From the NCBI GenBank assembly GCA_016791005.1, contig JAEUNY010000161.1, positions 1 through 50,613 of the forward strand: 50,613 nt of DNA, given 5' to 3'. Origin of the DNA: Zoogloeaceae bacterium (GTDB lineage Bacteria > Pseudomonadota > Gammaproteobacteria > Burkholderiales > Rhodocyclaceae). The notes below the pieces were generated by a model that was not told the origin of the DNA, did no database searches, and saw nothing but the letters and a program-made list of their open reading frames with translations. This document shows positions 33,753-42,045 of this stretch, piece by piece (the first letter of the stretch is position 1; each line of letters opens with the position of its first letter). Position numbers and translations under genes: made by a program.

Positions 33753-34352
33753 TCAGCGGTCCTTCAGGAGAGGTTCCAGTCCGGGCCAGACAGTCTCCAC
33801 GATCAGGGGCTGGGCCTCGCGGGTCGGGTGGATGCCATCCGGCTGGAAGAGCTCCTGGCGCTGGGCAAATCCAGCCATGAGGAACGGCACGAAGTGGCTC
33901 GCGGTCGCCTGGGCCACTTCCACATAGGCCTGGCGAAAGCGATTCACATAATCGGTGCCGAAATTCGGCGGCATTTCCATGCCTACCAGGAGGGGACGGG
34001 CGCCGGCTTGGCGAACCATGTCCACCATCGCCCGCAGGTTGTCCGCCATCATCTGGGGGGGCAGTCCGCGCAGGCCGTCGTTGGCCCCCAGCTCGATGAT
34101 CACGATCGACGGGCGATGTTCCTTCAACGCCTGGGGTAGGCGGGAGCGTCCCCCCGCCGAAGTTTCTCCGCTCACGCTGGCATTCACGACGGTGTGCTGG
34201 AACCCTTTCCGGGTCAGGGCGCTCTGCAACAATGTCGGCCAGGCTTCGTTCATCCGCAGGCCATAGCCGGCCGACAGGCTGTCGCCCCACACCAGTATCC
34301 GGGGCGCAGCCATGGCACCGACTGACCCCATCACCAGGAAAGCGAGAAGCAT
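33753..34352 (-). CDS. tesA: periplasmic SGNH esterase (TesA-like acyl-CoA thioesterase/arylesterase)
   Basis: The 199-residue protein has a signal peptide (MLLAFLVMGSVGAMAA) and the SGNH hydrolase blocks: block I WGDSLSAGYGL with the catalytic Ser, block III ELGANDGLRG, and block V DGIHPT with the Asp-His pair. This matches the TesA/ApeA lysophospholipase-thioesterase group. It is divergent from the ybbA-like ATPase gene, as tesA is from ybbA in enterobacteria. The start codons of the two genes overlap in the same CATG (34350-34353). Confidence 0.9.
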   Translation of the reverse strand: MLLAFLVMGSVGAMAAPRILVWGDSLSAGYGLRMNEAWPTLLQSALTRKGFQHTVVNASVSGETSAGGRSRLPQALKEHRPSIVIIELGANDGLRGLPPQMMADNLRAMVDMVRQAGARPLLVGMEMPPNFGTDYVNRFRQAYVEVAQATASHFVPFLMAGFAQRQELFQPDGIHPTREAQPLIVETVWPGLEPLLKDR

Positions 34353-35088
34353 GGAGCGCACCCAACCGCTGAAGTCCGAAACCGTTATCGAAGCTCGCCA
34401 GCTGGGCAAGACGGTCCCCATCGAGGGCCAATCGGATGGCCTCACGATCCTACGGGACGTGGCATTTGCGGTGGCTCGGGGGGAGACGGTCGCCATTGTG
34501 GGGGCCTCGGGCTCGGGAAAATCAACCCTGCTGGGATTGCTGGCCGGGCTGGATGTTCCCAGTCAGGGGACAGTATCGATCGAGGGGCAGGATATTTTCG
34601 CGCTTTCGGAGGATGATCGCGCCGGTTTGCGGGGGGCGCGGATTGGGTTCGTGTTTCAGTCCTTCCAGTTGCTGCCCAGTCTGACGGCCCTCGACAACGT
34701 GATGCTTCCACTGGAGCTCGCGGGGCATCCCCGCCCCCGGGAGGTGGCCGGCCCCTGGCTGGAGCGGGTCGGCCTGGGCGCGCGCCTGAATCACTACCCC
34801 AAACATCTCTCCGGCGGCGAGCAGCAGCGCGTGGCCCTCGCGCGGGCGTTCGCGCCCTCGCCGGCAGTGCTGCTCGCCGATGAGCCCACGGGCAATCTCG
34901 ATGCCGTGACCGGCGCGGCGATCATCGATCTGCTTTTCGAGATCAATCGAGAACACGGCACGACCCTGATGCTCGTCACCCACGACGAGGCGCTTGCGGG
35001 ACGCTGCGGGCGAATCCTGCGGATGGCCGGGGGCGTCCTCACCGAATCGGCGGCCAACGCCGAGGTGCCTTCGACCTCAGCGGTATAG
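34351..35088 (+). CDS. ybbA: ABC transporter ATPase, YbbA type
   Basis: The 245-residue ATPase has Walker [10 protein letters not shown], signature LSGGEQQRVALARA, Walker [13 protein letters not shown] and the switch His in LVTHDEAL. It belongs to the LolD/MacB/YbbA family that powers FtsX-like permeases. Its divergent position from tesA identifies it as YbbA. The large permease (YbbP) that normally follows is absent here: a convergent unrelated gene begins immediately and overlaps by 12 bases. ATG 34351 has GAG-rich sequence upstream; an in-frame ATG at 34312 would extend deep into tesA. Confidence 0.88.
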   Translation: MERTQPLKSETVIEARQLGKTVPIEGQSDGLTILRDVAFAVARGETVAIVGASGSGKSTLLGLLAGLDVPSQGTVSIEGQDIFALSEDDRAGLRGARIGFVFQSFQLLPSLTALDNVMLPLELAGHPRPREVAGPWLERVGLGARLNHYPKHLSGGEQQRVALARAFAPSPAVLLADEPTGNLDAVTGAAIIDLLFEINREHGTTLMLVTHDEALAGRCGRILRMAGGVLTESAANAEVPSTSAV

Positions 35089-36321
35089 GGGCAGGGCCGC
35101 CACCCGGCGATCGATTTCGGCCGTCATTTGTTGATAGCGGGGATCCTGGGTGTTGCCGTAGCGGGCCCGAAATTCCGCCGCCGACAATTGTTCCGGGAGA
35201 TCGGCAATGACCGGGATGAGGTCGGCTTCCCTCACGCCGCGAGCCAGGCGCTGGGCCATCGCCTCGCCATCGTCGCCAAGGGCTTGGCCAAGGCGGGTTC
35301 CTGCCACATCCGCCGCCAGATCGGCGAAGGAAAAGCCACTCCCGCGCCGACTGTCGGAGAGTTCTTTCCACACTCCCACTGCGTTGGCGACGGGGGTGCC
35401 GGCGTGGAGGGAAATGACCGCCGAGACAGCAAAGTGCTGGGCGCTGTCCACCCGGCCCGCGAGGGTCACTGTGCGGCGGGGCAGCGCCGGCCAGGTCTCC
35501 GCCTCTGGCACGAAGCGGGCGAGGGAGTGCCCGGCGAGGTGGCTTCCGAGGAGCAGGAACGTGGCACGCCATGCTTCCACGCCCCCGCCTTGAGCTTCCG
35601 CCGCCTGGAAAAGAGGCGGCAGCAAAGCCGCGAGGGACACCGTGGGCGGGGCGGCGGTGAGGGCCTGGGCCAGGGCGGTATGGAGCGGTGCGAGGGCAGC
35701 GGCTTCGCCGGCCCCCAACGCGAGGCCGCCCAGGCGCTGCGGCAGGTCGTCCGGCACCCGATAGCGCAGGCGCAACCGTCCTCTCTGGATGGCTGCGGAT
35801 TCGATGGCGGTGGCCATCGGTCCCCAATCCGGGTGGCTGGCCAAGGCTGCCTGCGCGCGGCCGACGAGAAAGGCGGCAAGGGTATCGGGCACCGGAACCG
35901 GGCCCAAGCGGGTGTGACGTGGAACGAGGCCCTGGTCATTGTTCTCCAGCGTGGTGCGCAGGTTCAGGTAGTCGCCGAGGGGGTTCCTGGGCAGCCGCCA
36001 GGTGACGGCCAGTTCCGCCGACTTCTGCCCGAGGCGGAGCTGGGCATGGGCGGCGGGGATCCCGAACCGCGCGGGGGCGAGCTGCGGCAAGGCGGCCAGT
36101 GCCAGATCCACCTCCGGCTGGGCGAGCCGAATGTCCCCCTGCTGGCCGGGGGCCAGACGGCGGGGATCATGGACGTGAAAGAGCATCCGGGCCCGGGCCA
36201 CCGCGTAGGGTGTCGGCGGGGACGCTTCCGCCACGAGGGGCTGCGCTTCGGTGATGGTGGCTGCGAGGCCCAGCAGTCCTCCAAGACACAGCAATACGAC
36301 CAATAGAACCCGAATGCCCAC
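35077..36321 (-). CDS. hypothetical exported or membrane-anchored protein of the hopanoid cluster
   Basis: About 414 residues with an N-terminal signal or anchor (VGIRVLLVVLLCLGGLLGLAA) and then a large domain of unknown type with many Ala, Leu and Arg residues. I recognise no catalytic motif. The start is probably GTG 36321, with a GGGAG element 10 bases away; it lies 17 bases after the hpnE stop, which places it last in the hpnC-hpnD-hpnE operon. It may act in the periplasm on the hopanoid pathway or membrane, but that is only context. Confidence 0.65.
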   Translation of the reverse strand: MGIRVLLVVLLCLGGLLGLAATITEAQPLVAEASPPTPYAVARARMLFHVHDPRRLAPGQQGDIRLAQPEVDLALAALPQLAPARFGIPAAHAQLRLGQKSAELAVTWRLPRNPLGDYLNLRTTLENNDQGLVPRHTRLGPVPVPDTLAAFLVGRAQAALASHPDWGPMATAIESAAIQRGRLRLRYRVPDDLPQRLGGLALGAGEAAALAPLHTALAQALTAAPPTVSLAALLPPLFQAAEAQGGGVEAWRATFLLLGSHLAGHSLARFVPEAETWPALPRRTVTLAGRVDSAQHFAVSAVISLHAGTPVANAVGVWKELSDSRRGSGFSFADLAADVAGTRLGQALGDDGEAMAQRLARGVREADLIPVIADLPEQLSAAEFRARYGNTQDPRYQQMTAEIDRRVAALPLYR

Positions 36322-36338
36322 CCTGCCAAATCTCCCGA

Positions 36339-37670
36339 TCAGCCCGTCGACAGGGCACCCGCCTGACCGAGGCGGGTGAGCACGGCCTGGGCGCAGGTGA
36401 TGCCTGAGCGCACCGCCGATTCCAGAGTCGCCGGGTATTCCGATTCCACGTAGTCCCCGGCGAGCCAAAGTCCTGGCACCGGGGTCCGGTGGGTGGGGCG
36501 CTGGAGGCCGGGGCGGCAAGCGAAGGTGGCGCGCTTTTCGGTGATGACCTGGGACCACTCCGGCGCCGGGAGGCGACGATGGAGGAGGCGCTCAAGCTGC
36601 GCGTGGATGGCCACGATGAGGGTTTCCCGGTCCCATTCCTCGTGGGGGCCCCGGGCGCTAATCACCACCGAAAGCAGGTTGTGGTCAGCAGGCAGCCCAG
36701 TGATGCGGGCCCGGTCGAACCCCCACTGACCCGGGCCGTCGGGCAGCCCGACGAGGGGGCCGGTGAGGCCCACGTCGGCGGGATAGGCCAGATAGATGGT
36801 GACGATGGGTTCATAGTCGAGCCCGTCGATCAGGGCGACCAGGCGCTCGCAGCGCCCCGTGGAGGCCAGGAGCGCGGTGGCGTGATACGGGGCGGTGGCC
36901 AGCACCACTTGCTGGTAGCGTTGCTCGCTGGCATCGCCCTTGAGAAGAAAGCCCTCGTCCGAGGCGTCGAGGGCGGTGATGGGGGTGGCGGTGTTCACCA
37001 CGCCGCGCCGGCTTCCCAGGTAGCGGGTGGCCGGCACCGGAAACAACTCCGAAAGATCCACCCGGGGCAACAACATGTCGGAGGCCCGGGCATCAGCGGC
37101 GAGGCTGTCCCGCAACACATTCACGAAGACCTGGGCCGAAGCATCCTCGGCCGGGGTGTTGAGGGCGGCGACACAGAGGGGTTCCCAGATGCGCTGGCGC
37201 AGGAAGGGGGTCTGGCTGTGCTGGATGAGGAGATGGGCGACGGTGGTGTCCCGCTCCAGGCGGAAGCGGCATTTCTTGAGGCGATCGAGGAAGGCCATGG
37301 CGGCCTTGCGGTCCCGCCAGGTCAGACCCTTCGCCCGCAGTAGCCCCCAGGCCAGATGCCAGGGCGCGGGAAGGCCCGCGGCCCGCAGGGAGAGCACTTC
37401 GGGGATCTCCAGGGTCAGGGGTAGGGTGCGCAATGCCCGGGGGGTGACTCCCACCAGGCGCATCAGTCGGGTGAGTTCGGCATAGGCACCCAACAAGATG
37501 TGCTGGCCGTTATCCACCTGCCAACCATCCTTGAACACTCCCCGCGCCCGGCCGCCCAGACTGTGGGAGCGCTCGAAGACGCTCACCGGCACCTGGCGCC
37601 GGGCCAGTTCCACGGCGCAGGCCAGTCCGGCGTAGCCGGCGCCGATGATCGCCACGGGCCGGGGCGTCAT
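36339..37670 (-). CDS. hpnE: hydroxysqualene dehydroxylase HpnE
   Basis: The 443-residue flavoprotein of the amine oxidase/phytoene desaturase fold has an FAD dinucleotide motif (VAIIGAGYAGLACAVELARR, residues 5-24) and the second flavin-binding block near the C-terminus (PVPGLWLAGDYVESEYPATLESAVRSG). With HpnC and HpnD it makes squalene: HpnD forms presqualene diphosphate, HpnC converts it to hydroxysqualene, and HpnE reduces that to squalene for hopanoids. ATG 37670 has GGAGG eight bases upstream. Confidence 0.92.
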   Translation of the reverse strand: MTPRPVAIIGAGYAGLACAVELARRQVPVSVFERSHSLGGRARGVFKDGWQVDNGQHILLGAYAELTRLMRLVGVTPRALRTLPLTLEIPEVLSLRAAGLPAPWHLAWGLLRAKGLTWRDRKAAMAFLDRLKKCRFRLERDTTVAHLLIQHSQTPFLRQRIWEPLCVAALNTPAEDASAQVFVNVLRDSLAADARASDMLLPRVDLSELFPVPATRYLGSRRGVVNTATPITALDASDEGFLLKGDASEQRYQQVVLATAPYHATALLASTGRCERLVALIDGLDYEPIVTIYLAYPADVGLTGPLVGLPDGPGQWGFDRARITGLPADHNLLSVVISARGPHEEWDRETLIVAIHAQLERLLHRRLPAPEWSQVITEKRATFACRPGLQRPTHRTPVPGLWLAGDYVESEYPATLESAVRSGITCAQAVLTRLGQAGALSTG

Positions 37671-37707
37671 CGTCGCTTCCTCCCCGGCGGTCGGCTTGCG
37701 TCTCGGC

Positions 37708-38541
37708 TCATGCCTTGACCCAGGTGCGGAAGGCGATCCACAGCTTGCGGACCGGGGTGAGGGAAGTGCGACGGTCGAGCACCTGGAAGCCGTCGGCGAC
37801 AATCTCTTTGAGAAGGGTGCGATAGATGGCGGCCATCACCAACCCTGGCCGCTGGGATTTGCGGTCGCCGGCCGGCAGGTTGGCCATGGCTTGATCGTAG
37901 AACTCCACCGCCCGCTGGGCCTGGAAAGCCATCAGGGCCTGGAAGCGATCGCTGTGCTGGGCCTCGAGGATCTCCTTTGCGGGCACCCCGAAGCGCTGGA
38001 GGTCGTCGATGGGCAGATAGATCCGGCCCCGCCGGGCGTCTTCGCCCACGTCGCGGATGATGTTGATGAGCTGGAAGGAGAGACCCAGGTCATGGGCGTA
38101 GCGGAGCGTGGCGCGATCCTGGTAGCCGAAGATCTCCGCCGCCATCAGGCCAACCACGCTGGCGACCCGGTAACAGTAGAGGCGCAGCGCCGCGAAATCC
38201 AGGTAGCGGGTCTGCTGCAGATCCATCTGCATGCCGTCGATGATCTCCAGGAATTGCTCCTGGGCCAGGTTGTGGCGGGGGAGAACTTCCTGCAGGGCAA
38301 GTCCCACCGGATGAGTGGGCATGCCGTGGTACACGCGATCGATCTCGCCCCGCCACCAGTCGAGTTTGGTCTGGGCCAGGGACAGGTCGTGGCACTCGTC
38401 CACCACGTCATCCACCTCGCGGCAGAAGGCATACAGGGCGGTGATGGCCTGACGCCGCTCCGGGGGCAGGAATAGAAAGCTGTAGTAAAAGCTGGAACCG
38501 CTGGCCGCGGCTTTCTGCTGGCAATAATCGTGGGGATTCAT
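37708..38541 (-). CDS. hpnD: presqualene diphosphate synthase HpnD
   Basis: The 277-residue enzyme of the trans-isoprenyl head-to-head synthase family has aspartate motifs (REVDDVVDE and NIIRDVGEDARRGRIYLP) that bind Mg-farnesyl diphosphate. It condenses two farnesyl diphosphates to presqualene diphosphate. The second gene of hpnCDE, eight bases after hpnC and 37 before hpnE. Confidence 0.93.
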   Translation of the reverse strand: MNPHDYCQQKAAASGSSFYYSFLFLPPERRQAITALYAFCREVDDVVDECHDLSLAQTKLDWWRGEIDRVYHGMPTHPVGLALQEVLPRHNLAQEQFLEIIDGMQMDLQQTRYLDFAALRLYCYRVASVVGLMAAEIFGYQDRATLRYAHDLGLSFQLINIIRDVGEDARRGRIYLPIDDLQRFGVPAKEILEAQHSDRFQALMAFQAQRAVEFYDQAMANLPAGDRKSQRPGLVMAAIYRTLLKEIVADGFQVLDRRTSLTPVRKLWIAFRTWVKA

Positions 38542-38549
38542 GAAGAGGA

Positions 38550-39362
38550 TTATCCGGGGAAGAGGGCGCGCCAGGCCATGCGAAGGGCATCAGGCTTGCC
38601 CAGGCTTGGGCGCCGACTGAAGACGTCGAACCGGGCGGCCTCGATCTTTTCGAGGATCCGCAGGCCGCCTTGTACCACCAGGCGCAGCTCCCAGCCCATG
38701 CGTCCGGGAAGCCGCAGGGCGAGGGGCGCGCCAGCGCGCATCATCGCCCGGGCCCGATCGACCTGGAAGGCCATCAGCTGGGACCAGGCACCGTCCACGA
38801 GGCCACTTCGAAGGTGGGCTTCGCTGACCCCGAAGGTGGCGAGGTCGGTTTGGGGCAGGTAGATCCGATTCTTCTGCCAGTCGATGGCGACATCCTGCCA
38901 GAAGTTGATGAGCTGGAGGCTGGTGCAAATCCGGTCCGACAGGGTGAGATTTTCCGCCGTGTCTGCCCGGTAGAGCACCAGCAGCAGGCGCCCCACCGGA
39001 TTGGCCGAGCGGCGGCAGTAGTCGAGCAACTCGGCGAAGTCGGCGTAGCGGGTCTTGCCTACGTCCTGTTGAAACGCGTCGAGGAGGTCCCGAAACAACT
39101 GGACGGGCAGGGAAAAGTCGCGAATGTTGCGGGCCAGGCGGGCAAACATGGGATCGGCGGGGGTTTTGCCCTGCTCGATGGCGAGGAGTTCGCGCCGGTA
39201 ATCGTTCAGGCGCGCCAGGCGCACCACGGGTGCCGCGTCCCCCTCGTCGGCGATGTCGTCGGCGCTGCGGGCAAAGGCATAGATCGCTTCCACCGGTTCG
39301 CGCAAGGCGCGGGGCAGGAGGAGGGAGGCGACCGGGAAGTTTTCGTAATGGTCCACCGGCAT
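38550..39362 (-). CDS. hpnC: hydroxysqualene synthase HpnC
   Basis: The 270-residue homologue of squalene synthase begins MPVDHYENFPVASLLLP, the usual HpnC start. Its motifs SADDIADEGD and NFWQDVAIDWQKNRIYLP carry the Asp residues. It converts presqualene diphosphate to hydroxysqualene. No clear binding site precedes ATG 39362, but homology fixes the start. First of the three hpn genes; the unknown lipoprotein gene at 39427 lies 64 bases upstream on the same strand and may share its transcript. Confidence 0.92.
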   Translation of the reverse strand: MPVDHYENFPVASLLLPRALREPVEAIYAFARSADDIADEGDAAPVVRLARLNDYRRELLAIEQGKTPADPMFARLARNIRDFSLPVQLFRDLLDAFQQDVGKTRYADFAELLDYCRRSANPVGRLLLVLYRADTAENLTLSDRICTSLQLINFWQDVAIDWQKNRIYLPQTDLATFGVSEAHLRSGLVDGAWSQLMAFQVDRARAMMRAGAPLALRLPGRMGWELRLVVQGGLRILEKIEAARFDVFSRRPSLGKPDALRMAWRALFPG

Positions 39363-39426
39363 GGCGGGCGGGAGTATACCCGCTGCCCAAGGCTGGGCTG
39401 TGTCATCGTTCCCAACCAGGTCTGGG

Positions 39427-40134
39427 TCAGCACGCGGCACCGTCCGGCCATTGGCAGGTTCCCGCCGCCCCCGGCAGTTTCCAAAGTGGCGCCAGGTGTT
39501 CCGCCAATTCCGCCGGGGACGCCCAGGTGACCTGGGGAATCACCTGGAATGGCCCGATGCCGGCAATCAGGTTTTGTACCGCAGCCGCGCAAAAGAGCGG
39601 GGCGGTCGGTCCAGCATCCAGGACCCGCTGGCGCAGGGCGGCGAACGCGGTATCGTCGAGGGTGAAGCGGTAGCTGAACACCCGGTCGCCGTCCTCCATC
39701 TGGTAGCGGAGATAATCCGTGAGGTTGGGGCCCGACCAGGCCGGCGCGCGCTGGCGCACAGCGAGGTAGCTGCCCGCGGGGTCAGCTAGCAGGTCGCCGG
39801 CCCACAGCCCGGCGTGATTGCCCACCGGTGAGTTGTAATTGACCACCACGACGACCTCCCGTGGTCCGGGCTCCGGCAGAAAGTGCCGCGCCTGATGGCG
39901 GACCTCCCAGAGCGAAGAGGTGCCTTCCGGGCGGGCCCGAATCGGCGAGCCCCCGCAGGCGGACATTCCGCCGGCGAGGATCAGCAGCCCCACGAGGGCC
40001 AGACTGGCAGAGGCCGCGTCGAGGCGGGGGCGCTGAAGCCGGCTATGGGGGGCGGATCCGGCCTCAGCCCGCGGCTCGGCAAGCCGATAGTGATGGACCG
40101 ACTTGACCGCCCCGCCACCGGGGCTTGCGATCAT
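39427..40134 (-). CDS. hypothetical lipoprotein, possible permuted papain-fold (NlpC/P60-like) protein
   Basis: About 235 residues. A hydrophobic stretch ending MSAC gives a possible lipobox. The core has a His in VVVVVNYNSPVGNHAGLW (H107) and, about 75 residues later, a Cys in APLFCAAAVQNLIAG (C182). His before Cys is the order of circularly permuted NlpC/P60 and papain-like enzymes (YiiX, LRAT type). That suggests a cell-wall or lipid amidase or acyltransferase, but the match is by pattern only. The start is uncertain: ATG 40134 overlaps the divergent kinase start, and the first 50 residues look odd for a signal peptide. It lies upstream of hpnC. Confidence 0.6.
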   Translation of the reverse strand: MIASPGGGAVKSVHHYRLAEPRAEAGSAPHSRLQRPRLDAASASLALVGLLILAGGMSACGGSPIRARPEGTSSLWEVRHQARHFLPEPGPREVVVVVNYNSPVGNHAGLWAGDLLADPAGSYLAVRQRAPAWSGPNLTDYLRYQMEDGDRVFSYRFTLDDTAFAALRQRVLDAGPTAPLFCAAAVQNLIAGIGPFQVIPQVTWASPAELAEHLAPLWKLPGAAGTCQWPDGAAC

Positions 40135-41638
40135 GATGAATCTTCGTCTGACTGTCGTTGCTGCGTTGACCACCGCGATTGTCCTGCTGGTGGGGTGGTA
40201 TGGCTTGCATACCACCGAGGAGAGCGTGGCACTGACCCGCTCCGTGCAAGAGCGGATGGTACCCACTCTGCGCTATCTGGAGCAGATGCGCTTTGGCATT
40301 CTGCGAACGGTTTCGTCGACGTCCGAATTTCTGGTGGCCACGGTGGTGGAGCGGGAAGGCGATGCCGAAGCCTCCGAGGCGAGTCGGGCCGCTGAAACGG
40401 AATCCAGCTTGATTGAAAAAGGGGGGCGCGAGTTCGACGCGGCGCTGGATGGGCTGCGCCGCGTGCCCGTTGCCAAAGGCCACCCTCAGGAAGAACTGGC
40501 GGGCCTGCTCGAGGCCCACCGCAGCCTGGCGGAGACGGCGCGGCACATCGTCTCAATGGCCGAGAACGGCGCATCGGTAGCAAAACTCGCCGAAGCCAAG
40601 GAGGCCTTCGAAGGGCTGGAGATGGCAGCGCTTGGCGCCGTGAGCGGCATCCTCGATCGGGCGCAGGCCCAGGCCGACGCGGATTTCGACGAGATGGCCA
40701 AGGAGTTCCGCCACCTGCGCGGTGCGATCCTTGCCCTCGCGATGGTCACGATTTTGATGCTGGGGGTCCTGACGGCCCACGCGATGCACCTGCTCAAAAG
40801 GGAGGCGGCGGCCCGCGGGATGGCCGAATCCCTGGCCCGGGACATGGCCGCGGAGATCGAGCGCCGCAAACGTCTGGAAAGCCGTCTGGCCGCCCACCAG
40901 AAGATGGAGGCCCTCGGCACTCTGGTGGGGGGCATCGCCCATTCGGTCAATAATTTCCTGGTGCCGGTGATGACCCTGAGCAAGTTGATGGCCGATGACG
41001 CGCCGCCGGGGAGCGAGCAGGCGGAGGATTTGCGGCGCATCCACCTGTCCAGCCAGAAGGCCTCCCAGTTGCTAAGACAGGTCCTGGCCTTCTCGCGGAG
41101 CACCGAATCGACCGGCGGCGGGAGTTGCGATCTCGTGGCGGGGGTACGTCGTGCATTGGTAATCGGCCGGGCAGCCCTGCCCTCGGCCGTTCGACTGGAA
41201 GAACGCTACGAGGTGAATACCGCCTGGGTGCCCGCCGGCGATTCGGAAGTGGATACGATGGTCCTCAATCTGCTCAGCAACGCGGTGGACGCCTTGGTGG
41301 AGGTCGCGGGCCAGATCCGCATTGGGGTGGGGGAGGTGGAGATCGTGAAGGGGGACGCGGCGGGAACGCCAGTTCGGGCAGAGGATGGGCGCTATGCCCA
41401 TCTCTGGGTGGAGGACGACGGGAGCGGCATTCCGGACGACGTGCTGCCCCACATCTTCGACCCCTTCTTCACCACGAAGGCGGTTGGAAAGGGGAGTGGC
41501 CTGGGGCTGTCGGTGATCTATTCGCAGGTCACCCAGGCGGGTGGTGATATCGTCGCGCGGAGCCGGCGGGGCGAAGGGACTCGCTTCGACATCTACTTGC
41601 CCTGGCGGGCCGACAGGTCGGCCCCGGTTGAAAACTAG
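40133..41638 (+). CDS. membrane sensor histidine kinase
   Basis: The 501-residue kinase has two membrane helices (about 8-25 and 200-222) flanking a helical periplasmic sensor region of about 175 residues, much like a four-helix bundle. The H-box is GGIAHSVNNFLVP (H270); it differs from the usual HDFNN but keeps the phospho-acceptor. The ATPase has NLLSNAVDAL, DDGSGIP and KGSGLGLSVIYS, as in NtrB-like kinases. The start is ATG 40133 or 40136. It is 16 bases before its receiver partner, so the two form a two-component system. The signal is unknown. Confidence 0.9.
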   Translation: MMNLRLTVVAALTTAIVLLVGWYGLHTTEESVALTRSVQERMVPTLRYLEQMRFGILRTVSSTSEFLVATVVEREGDAEASEASRAAETESSLIEKGGREFDAALDGLRRVPVAKGHPQEELAGLLEAHRSLAETARHIVSMAENGASVAKLAEAKEAFEGLEMAALGAVSGILDRAQAQADADFDEMAKEFRHLRGAILALAMVTILMLGVLTAHAMHLLKREAAARGMAESLARDMAAEIERRKRLESRLAAHQKMEALGTLVGGIAHSVNNFLVPVMTLSKLMADDAPPGSEQAEDLRRIHLSSQKASQLLRQVLAFSRSTESTGGGSCDLVAGVRRALVIGRAALPSAVRLEERYEVNTAWVPAGDSEVDTMVLNLLSNAVDALVEVAGQIRIGVGEVEIVKGDAAGTPVRAEDGRYAHLWVEDDGSGIPDDVLPHIFDPFFTTKAVGKGSGLGLSVIYSQVTQAGGDIVARSRRGEGTRFDIYLPWRADRSAPVEN

Positions 41639-41654
41639 AACGGAGGAGGGCCCA

Positions 41655-42026
41655 TTGGCCACGATTTTGTTGGTGGATGATGACGAAGACGTGCGCTATG
41701 CCTTGGCGAAGGTGTTGCGCAGAGGGGGGCATGTGGTGGATGTGGCGGAAGATGGGCGTCAAGCCCTGGCCCGCTTGGCTGTTGGCGGGGTCAACCTCGT
41801 GATCAGCGACATCATCATGCCGGAGTTCGACGGGATCGAATTGTTGCGCCAGGTCAATGCCCGGTTTCCGGAACTCCCGGTCATCGCGATCTCGGGGGGT
41901 GGGCGGATCGGCAAGGCCGAGTACCTCACTTTGGCCACCTGTCTTGGCGCTCGCCGAACCCTCCAGAAGCCCATCGAACCAGACGAACTGCTTCGCGAAG
42001 TCGGCGCCGTGGTCGGCGCGGGCTGA
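41655..42026 (+). CDS. single-domain response regulator
   Basis: The 123-residue receiver domain has VDDDEDVRYAL, phospho-acceptor Asp in LVISDIIMPEFDG and Lys in LQKPIEPD. There is no output domain. The start is TTG 41655, supported by GGAGGAGGG at 41642-41650. It is the partner of the upstream kinase. Its output may be through binding another protein, as for CheY or SpoIIR-like regulators; the target is not in view. Confidence 0.88.
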   Translation: MATILLVDDDEDVRYALAKVLRRGGHVVDVAEDGRQALARLAVGGVNLVISDIIMPEFDGIELLRQVNARFPELPVIAISGGGRIGKAEYLTLATCLGARRTLQKPIEPDELLREVGAVVGAG

Positions 42027-42035
42027 GTCCAGCCC
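42020..42035. terminator. weak hairpin at the end of the response regulator gene
   Basis: GGGCTG (42020-42025) pairs with CAGCCC (42030-42035) around AGTC, overlapping the stop codon and lying between convergent genes. It has no T run, so it is at best a weak terminator. Confidence 0.3.
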
Positions 42036-42045
42036 CCAGGCGCCG

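Noticed and set aside
35128-36306. 392-codon plus-strand frame opposite the hopanoid-cluster unknown gene
   Set aside because: The minus-strand frame is better: it has an anchor sequence, follows hpnE by 17 bases and lacks the Gly/Gln bias of the shadow. Since the minus gene is of unknown family, this is the least certain of the rejections.
36489-37343. 284-codon plus-strand frame opposite hpnE
   Set aside because: Opposes an unmistakable FAD-binding HpnE sequence.
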